A model generated the notes under the pieces. The model was not told the DNA's origin. It saw only the letters and a program-made list of their open reading frames with translations, and did not search any database. From Phoronis australis (lineage: Eukaryota > Phoronida > Phoronidae), in contig NMRA01000141.1 in NCBI GenBank assembly GCA_002633005.1, positions 169,858 through 233,857 of the forward strand: a stretch of 64,000 nucleotides of DNA. The letters run 5' to 3'. The position numbers were made by a program, and so were the translations under genes. Numbering within the stretch: position 1 is the stretch's first letter; the number at the start of each line of letters is the position of its first letter. Positions 47,301 to 56,300 of this stretch are shown piece by piece.

Positions 47301-50300
47301 TAGAAACCTGGCTCAAGGGTTTAGCAGTGTCACCTGGTGGGACTCAAACCCACGACCTCAAGTAAAAAAAGCGGGCACTTATCAACCAGACCGCACTGCC
47401 ACCTCTTAATCCATAGCAAGTCAGCTGCTAAAATTTTACATAGCTTTCGAGCTCCAGCTTCAAAAAGCAGCTTAGTACCCAAAATCGGAAAATTGACCAA
47501 GAGAAGTATTCACACTATCTACCAAGGCACTGAAATTCTGAAAACATAAAAGGTCACTCTAAATACAGTTGATTTACTCACTCTGAATGATATTTCTAAG
47601 TTTTCTCCTCCCCACACATCCATGCCCTCATCGTAAGCACCAAGCTCAAAAAAATATTTACGATCAGCAGCAAACAAGCCACCAGCCATCGTAGGTGATC
47701 TGAAACATGACAGGGCTCAGAATGAAGCAGACGACTGCGACTCACCTGTGATTGCAAAACACTACTGTAGAATAAAACATAAATAATAAACCAGGTTAAA
47801 CAACCACACAAAATATCATACGTGTCAAATCCTTTCCTACCATAACAGGAAAACATGTTCACACTTCAACAGGAAAACATGTTCACACTTCAACAGGAAA
47901 ACATGTTCACACTTCAACAGGAAAACATGTTCACACTTCAACAGAACATTCAGAGTACTGGCGAGTCTAAAGATAACGAAACTGACATCAAAACAGTAAT
48001 TAACGAGCTTTCTTTCACAAGAAAACAACTTTTGATTTAGTCTACGTTATGAAATTGGTCTCAAAATTGATCCTTAGTCAAATTGGAGGTGAGTTCAGGA
48101 CTGACGACTTGTTATTGCTTAAGATCCGACTGTTTCCTTGACATGGCCTGTCATTTTATGAGAGGAACATGGTCTCAATTATTAACAGTCAGTTCTTTAC
48201 AAGAGCAGAAACAAATTATTGTTCGAGTAAGGGTCTAGTAGAGACCAATTTTATAAAAACAAGTCGTTTAAATTTTGCTTCTTGGGACAGAACACGTGAT
48301 TATGCCACTTTAATTTTGACCCACCTTCCAAGATTGGGCCACACTTCATATCAATTGCAGGTGGTATCTAAATTTTTCGTGATGGTAGAAACCAAGCGGT
48401 ATCAAGGAAAGGGAATCAATTGTTAGAATCAATTAGCCGGTTTCAGGATTGACACGTTTACAGCATACAGAGGGAAGAAATGGTGTTTTAACAATCTATT
48501 CAAGTTGAACTTTGGAATTAAAAATTGTTTGAGAATTGGTAAGGAGTTAGTAACCAGAACAGGAAATATGAAAGGCTGGGTGTCATTCACTTGTGAACAC
48601 CTGCAGCATTAGGGGCCTGATGGTAGTCATAACATGACCCATGTCTTAGACTACTGAAACACAGTTCATATGAAGACCATTGTTAAATGTGGACATGAAC
48701 TAAGCTGGAACTCACGTTGAAATTTGCTAAAATTCATTACTGTCCAAATGCAGCGACACTTTTGCAATATTGTACCAATGACCGTTTTGGATAGAACAAA
48801 GTGCGCGGCTTTTGACAACATAGGTGCCCAGTTTTTATGGCTAATGTTGGACAAGCAACCTACTTAGTTCATACTGGGCATGTCAGACTTGGACTTTTCA
48901 CAAAACTACGACGATTCATCATTAAAACTGGAAATGACTACGTCACCAGCAAGACATTAGAGCACAAAACCACATGCATCTCAGGATACCAACAGAGGGC
49001 ATAACCGCATAGTGCTCCTCTTCAACAAAACAGTTCAAACTGTCAGCTGTTCCCAGTAAACTCTTCTCAGACAAACGTAATTTCTTGACATGAAAAAGTA
49101 ACACCTGTTATAATTCCAGTAAAGCGTGATCTCACAGCAGATGATAAAGTAAAAAGCAAACTGACACAGAATCTCTAGCCCACAACATAATGTTGCTTTT
49201 TTACAATACATCTTATTGAGCCATTTTCTTAGTGTAACACATGCATTTTTGTGTTTTAAGACATTCTAAATGTTTTTGTTCAATCCTCATTATTTTCTTA
49301 TTTCATTTTATCACATGTTTATAGTATCTCATTGCACAATTCTTGTAACTTGAACCACAATGCTATCTGAGCATCACTTATACCCATTATTTTTGAAGCT
49401 GTTGTAAGAGTGTAAGAGACATACTTTTGATTTAGACTTATCACAATAAAACTGCTCTCTTACTAAGACGAGAAGTAATTTAAACTTATCACAATAAAAC
49501 TGTCTCTTACTCGGATGAGAAGTGATTTCTGGACTTAGCAAGAAGTGGCAGTTTGTTAGTGCTCTAGAACATTCTTAGCATATACAATGACCCCACCCCC
49601 ACCTCCCTCCCCCCTAGACAAGCTAACATGTCAAGTACTATTTTCTGAGTCACGAATTCACTCAAATTTGAGTGATGAAAAATTGAGACAAATTTCAAAA
49701 CTGCAAGAGTTCTACATCAAAGGTAGTTTTAACAGAAGGTGAGTGGGTTCATAGCAGCTTTTATTTTCTCGTCTTGCCCAATGTGTATAATGCAAACATT
49801 CTATTTTGTCTCATGACAGCTAAATAGGTCAACATTACCAACAATAAAGAGAGATTTCAACCAAGTTCATATCATTATGATTATGATTATTATTAGTAAT
49901 AGCGTCGAGAAAAACATCATTACTATCAAGGAGCTCAAAAGTGATGTTTGTTAAAATTCGTGTTTATTAATTACACAATAAAAATAAATAAAATTTCATG
50001 TTGCTTTTATTGTTATGGGTGCAAAGTGCATAGTAGATGCATGCCATAGGCACAAAAAATCCCTGAAGCTCCTTAGGACACTCCCAGCTCTTTAGTATTG
50101 ATCTGCGAGCTGACTGCATTCCTTTGTTTCCTGCAGACACCGCCGTTCCTACATTTTATTTGAGGTTTGCACATTTTCTAGCCCTCCAGGGACTTAGACT
50201 CATGGTTTTTTCAATCAAAATTGAACTTTGCTAGAAGTACAAGCACAAAACTAATTATAACTTTAGTATTTGGTCAAAATGAATAAATCACGCCATTTGG

Positions 50301-53300
50301 CAACCACGGCAGTTAACTATATTTATCAAAACAGTAATCCAAAAATAAAAACAAACAAACCACACTCCTGGTGAACACAATACAGATATTACACAGGAAA
50401 GATTTAAAAAGTGAAAGCTTAATTTAGACGTTTAATTGTTAATCACAAAAACGATGAAAACGACTTGTTAAGAGAAGGTGAAACTGATTTGTGCTCCTTC
50501 GTTTCGGATACTCATTCGGATAAATTATGCAACATGATGTCCATTCACATATCTAATGCAGCATGCTCTGTTGAGCTCAGATCACTGAATGACCTTGGCC
50601 TTGGTTCGTAGCCCTAAGCAAATGATAATTTACATACTCACAAGATTTAATGATCTCTGCCACTTTCGAACAGTAATCAGTCACATAACAAACATGCAAA
50701 GATGACTTTGTTAACAAATTAAAACAATTAATGTATACCTCCTAATTAAAAAAATTAATGAAACTCCTGCCAATTCCCTTACGATTTACTACGGATTTTT
50801 TTCTTTTTCCCCTATCTTTTACATTACTTCGATCAAATTGTGGAAATTCCGGTGAAATACCTCAACTTTTTGAAAATCCTGGAGCTGTACTGACCACTAC
50901 TTCATGAAAGTGCTAACCTGACTGGATCAACAGGTGATTGACGCCTTTTCTGCTCATGCGGGGGTATTGAGTGCCAAGAGAAGTGAAGACTCCACCAAAA
51001 ACCGCCAACACCTGACTCCCCAACACCTCCATAAGACAATCTCTTATCACTGATGACGTCAATTTCAGGGCACAAGACAGCTGAACGCTTTTCTTTGATT
51101 CGCGCCAACATGGGCTCTAACCTGTTGACATTAAAACATTGGCATTATCAATTAAATAAAAAGTTCAAGTTGCTGAATCCGAACTACATTCATTTAAGTT
51201 TGCGAGTAAATCATAATATAGCCAGGAAGCAATCAAAGAACTTTGTTATCTTGGGTGAACCCCGCATCTGTGAATATTTAATTTGAAGCAAGCACCACCT
51301 AGTGACTTCCTGGAGAACTGTGTGTACAATTATAATCAGGAAAAGAAAAAAATTGTAAATGAAGAGCGGTTATAAAGATCGTAATTCCAAATACTACGCA
51401 ATCGTTATTTGATAGTGAAATTAAAAAATAATAAGAATTGAGCCTTGTTTCATTAGGGTAACTACGAAATACAGCCACACTCATTTACGTACAAATAGTC
51501 TCATAAAATGAGACTTTCGCAAGATTGTAATGGTAACTGATTCTCGGATGGTTTCTGGCACATTGAAGGACTCGGGTTTGTTTGTAAATTCGTACTTCAT
51601 TTGCATATTCACAATTTAATGAGACTATGCATCTTTAAGAGGTGTAACAGTGTACCCCAGTCGAACATGGCTTTGTACATGTAGCCCTGAGTGAAATGAT
51701 AAACAGAAATGATAGCGAGATTTCATTCCACCAGGTCTTCTACACCTCAAAAGAGAAAAACAAGTAATTGTGAAGATATATCAGGATTCAGTTGAAAACA
51801 TAGCTTTTGACTAAAACTTCTTAGATCGTATGAAAACAGATTTAAGCAACTAAATGTCATCAAATTCATGAATATGTTGAGTACGTTTGTTTTAAAAATG
51901 GCCATCAGAGGTCCTTCAGTGTTCCGAGTTTCATAGCACCATCTTAATTATAAACAAATGACAATGAGTAAATGTAAATTCTGGAAGCCTGAAATGCAAT
52001 CAGCCACATGTGTTTGATTATTGACCAACATTACCAGCATCCCTAAATAGTTTAATAAGGTTGGTAGAGTTGATGAGTAGTAGTTTTCTTTTTCACAACC
52101 AGTAAAAACATATTTACCCTTGACAATTTCAGCTCCTATCAGCAGCCATCTTCCGAAGTTATTGCACGCTGCTGATCCACTTTTCTTGATCCAGTCATGA
52201 ACAGGGATGATGGAGGTTATAAGTTGCCCAAAATTTGGAGCAGCCTGATCACCATGCCATCTAGCGTCCAATAACTTCAGAAGACGGCTGCTGATAGGAG
52301 CAGAAACTGTCCAGGGTAAACATGTTCTTACAGGTTGTGAAAAAACTACTACTACTCATTACCAGTATCAATTCTTCAACCAAGTGGACAATCTAAATTA
52401 ATATGTTAGTTCACTCAAAGGGTTCGTATGGTATTCATAACCAGATTACAGATGTTAACTTCATCTAGTGTGAATTATTTCTTTTTTAATTTTGAAATAC
52501 AGAGTTCAGAGATCAGTCATTTGGTAGCCGTAATGGACACAATTTCATGAAACAACATTTAGAGTGGAGCATGAAAACTTTCAGTTATTGAAAACAACCA
52601 TATTTACCCAGTTTCCCCCTTTTGACATTTCTAATATTTTTCACTCAATATCTAAATAAAAGTGAGATTCACAGTCTCAGACAGAGTCAGTATTATAAGC
52701 AAAAACCTACTTTGATAAAAAGGACACGTAATACACACTGATATCTTGTAAAGGGTCCCACAGGGCAAATATAAAACGATGTAATGAAGAAAAGGCACAT
52801 TTCTGTTGCACCTGCAGACTTATCCATAACCTACATTTTGTTATCAGGTAACAAGAACAGAATGAGTGTTTGTTCAGAATTGAAAGATACACACAGAACT
52901 TCTCATTTCCAGATAAAAATTTAAATCCACATCCAGTGTCATATCAGAATTAAAAGCCAAACAGAGTATCACAGAAATTTCAGAGTCAAAGAAAAAACTA
53001 AAGCCACACATAGTACCACGATCAATACTCAGAGACGCCAAAAAAGCATATTATTACTTGGGTCTGGTCTGCACTGTATCTTTTTAAAAGGCGCATCACT
53101 ACTTACAAACCCCACAAATGTATTCCTGTTCATTTTTAACATAGGGGCTGGTCAACTCAGATCACTTCTCCCTAAATAAATTTGGTGGGCTCGACATCAG
53201 TGAGTAAATGTTTGAAAATACCGAATGAAAAAAGTAAAATACAAGCAGACCTCACTTGTATGACTCGTACAGGCGCCACCGGATGTTATATTTTTTGTCT

Positions 53301-56300
53301 TTTTTGGTCGCTTCCTTTTGCGGGTCCACATCGGGTGAAAACAAGTGGTAAATATGCCGTCAATCATATTTTCGAGCGGACATTTTGGGGTGAGTCAAAA
53401 GCTATTTTGAACCAGTGACATGGGGAAGTTTTCTTAGTGAAGGGCAAACAAAATGTGAGCCCTCTGTCTGCAGCTATACAGCACACCACGATTTAAATCA
53501 TAGTACAACCAACCTCAACAATCATTCCACCACTGAAGCTGGTTTAGCCAAGTAAAAAGGCATTCCTGCGCCACTTTAGGTGATATCAGGTCATTTTTTT
53601 TATTTTGAAATAACGCATTAACTTTCAAAACAACCACAGACAGAAACTAAATATGCGTTTTTTGGTAAAATGCAAGAAGAAAATGTAATGCGATTTTGTA
53701 TGTGGATGCAAAGGGAGAAAGCGTTTCTTATTTTGTATGTAGGTGCACAGGGATATAGTGTTTCTTATTTCGTATGTAGGTGCACAGTAAGTTAGCATTT
53801 CTTATTTTGCATGTAGGTGCACAGGGAGTTAGAATTTCATATTTTGTATGTCGGTGCACAGGGACTTAGTGTTTCTTATTTTGTATGAAGGTGCAAACGG
53901 AGATAGCATTTCTTATTTTGCATATGGATACACAGGGAATTAGTGTTTCTTATTTTACAACATGCACATAAGAAAGTAAACATTATCAGAGAAGCTCAGA
54001 TGCTGGCTGGCTTAAAACTGCCAAAATTTCGAATCCCCGCACAGGAAGACAAAGTAAAATTACAGGGGGGGCACTCTATGGCCTTGCACATGGACACATA
54101 ATAAACTTTTCTCCTATTACAGTTAAATATCCAACGAACCTCCCGGCAACTATTTATAAAGACATTTAATGTAGAAATAGAACGCAGGTGGCCTGATGCC
54201 TTTTGCAGTACATCAGGCGTGTTTAAACCGCAAAGCCGGGCCCCTTACATTAATCACCTGATTGTGGCTCATGGGGACACGGCATCATCGGTTTCCTCAT
54301 GAGTAAAATCTTCCAATCTGCCTGATCGTTTCAAAAAGATAGAAAGACTATTAAACTTGCGTGTAACTGAGATCTGCTTAACGGAATCAACTTTTTAGCA
54401 AAAATCAAAAGCATGGAAACGGACATACACTGGTTCGCTGTAAAGTTGGTGGTTACATTGAAATTGGTACATTACAACCGTGTCAGCGTTGTTTCCGTGT
54501 TCATTAAAACTGAATTGTAGAAAAGATATTTTGCAATAGAGAATGGGAATGGAATCTTATAAGCAAGTGAACGTGATAAACAGGTTTCACTGTAACGCGA
54601 TTGGACTGTTGTACTTAAGCTGCACATGAGTTCCATGCTAGCACATGGCACACAACTGTAATATTGATCAAATTAATCACAAGTACACCCAAGCCTCCTC
54701 TGGATGCCTACATTGCAATAGATGAATTATCTTCTGAAATCCAACAACGTAACATATGGCGCACTTTCAACATAGACATCCCACATCACATCTGACGCAA
54801 ACAAGTCAACATATCTTTTGAAATTCATCCTGGTACGGGAATTGGGGATNATCATCGGTTTCCTCATGAGTAAAATCTTCCAATCTGCCTGATCGTTTCA
54901 AAAAGATAGAAAGACTATTAAACTTGCATGTAACTGAGATCTGCTTAACGGAATCAACTTTTTAGCGAAAATCAAAAGCATGGAAACGGACATGCACTGG
55001 TTCGCTGTAAAGTTGGTGGTTACATTGAAATTGGTTAATTACAACCGTGTCAGCGTTGTTTCCGTGTTCATTAAAACTGATTTGTAGAAAAGATATTTTG
55101 CAATAGAGAATGGGAATGGAATCTTATAAGCAAGTGAACGTGATAAACAGGTTTCACTGTAACGCGATTGGACTGTTGTACTTAAGCTGCACATGAGTTC
55201 CATGCTAGCACATGGCACACAACTGTAATATTGATCAAATTAATCACAAGTACACCCAAGCCTCCTCTGGATGCCTACATTGCAATAGATGAATTATCTT
55301 CTGAAATCCAACAACGTAACATATGGCGCACTTTCAACATAGACATCCCACATCACATCTGACGCAAACAAGTCAACATATCTTTTGAAATTCATCCTGG
55401 TACGGGAATTGGGGATAGTTAGGCCTATAAAAGATCTTTAACCCAGCCGCAGAGTGTCTAAAGCCGCGCACCGTATCAGTGACTGCTGGCAACTCATCGG
55501 AGACTCAACTTTAACATCCTTCGCCGCAGAGATAACTCTTGGGCTGTCTCCGGTGAGTCCATTCAGACTTGAATGTTGTTTAGGTAAATTCAACAAATTT
55601 GTAATTACCATAACTAAACATGGAAAGTCATTTGATTGTTCTGTGCAGTTACAAAAATAACATCCAACATACAGTCATTCCAAGTAGTCTAACAAACAAA
55701 GTTTCAGCCAAAAGGAAACATGATTTTCGTTAGGTGTTTCTGAAGGAATTATTCCCATTAGGATCTGAATGGAGTGAGTCACTCTCCTGCATCGAGGGGG
55801 GTCTGGTGTGAGTTCATTTGCAAGCATTTTACACAGGTGCCACCTGGAATACTTCAAGCTTCTCTGGTTGACAATTTAATGTCAGTTTGAACATCTATTT
55901 TGCACAAGTTCAGAAACACATCCACACTTTCAACAAGTTCTCATGGCAAGCAGTTATTTAAATACATTTTTTCATAGTAGAATGAATGTTCATGTCAGTG
56001 ACTCCATTAGAATATGAATAATGTTAAGTCGCCTTTCGAAAACATGACTCCGAAAGATAACTTAACATTATTCACATTTCTTGTACTTAAAAAACTGGGA
56101 TTTTCGAAAAATTAAAAGGAAAGATGAATCGTCTTCCTTGAATAAGGAAGGATTGGCACGTTTATTACTGGCTAACATTACATCTCTATAACTCTTGTCT
56201 GCAATTCACGAACACAGTGCATGCCTAAAGCAATCAGACAAAGTTGTGTTTCCTCATCATTCTCACCGTTGAATTACTATAATACTTGGGTTCATTTGCT

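Larger units (their letters stand above)
47700..50917 (-). other. GALNT intron 4
   Basis: 3.2 kb. Holds the 24-bp array at 47844 and a two-unit repeat at 49433; otherwise nothing recognised. Confidence 0.85.

Noticed and set aside
47837-48040. Repeat-coded proteins on both strands
   Set aside because: They only reflect the 24-bp array inside an intron.
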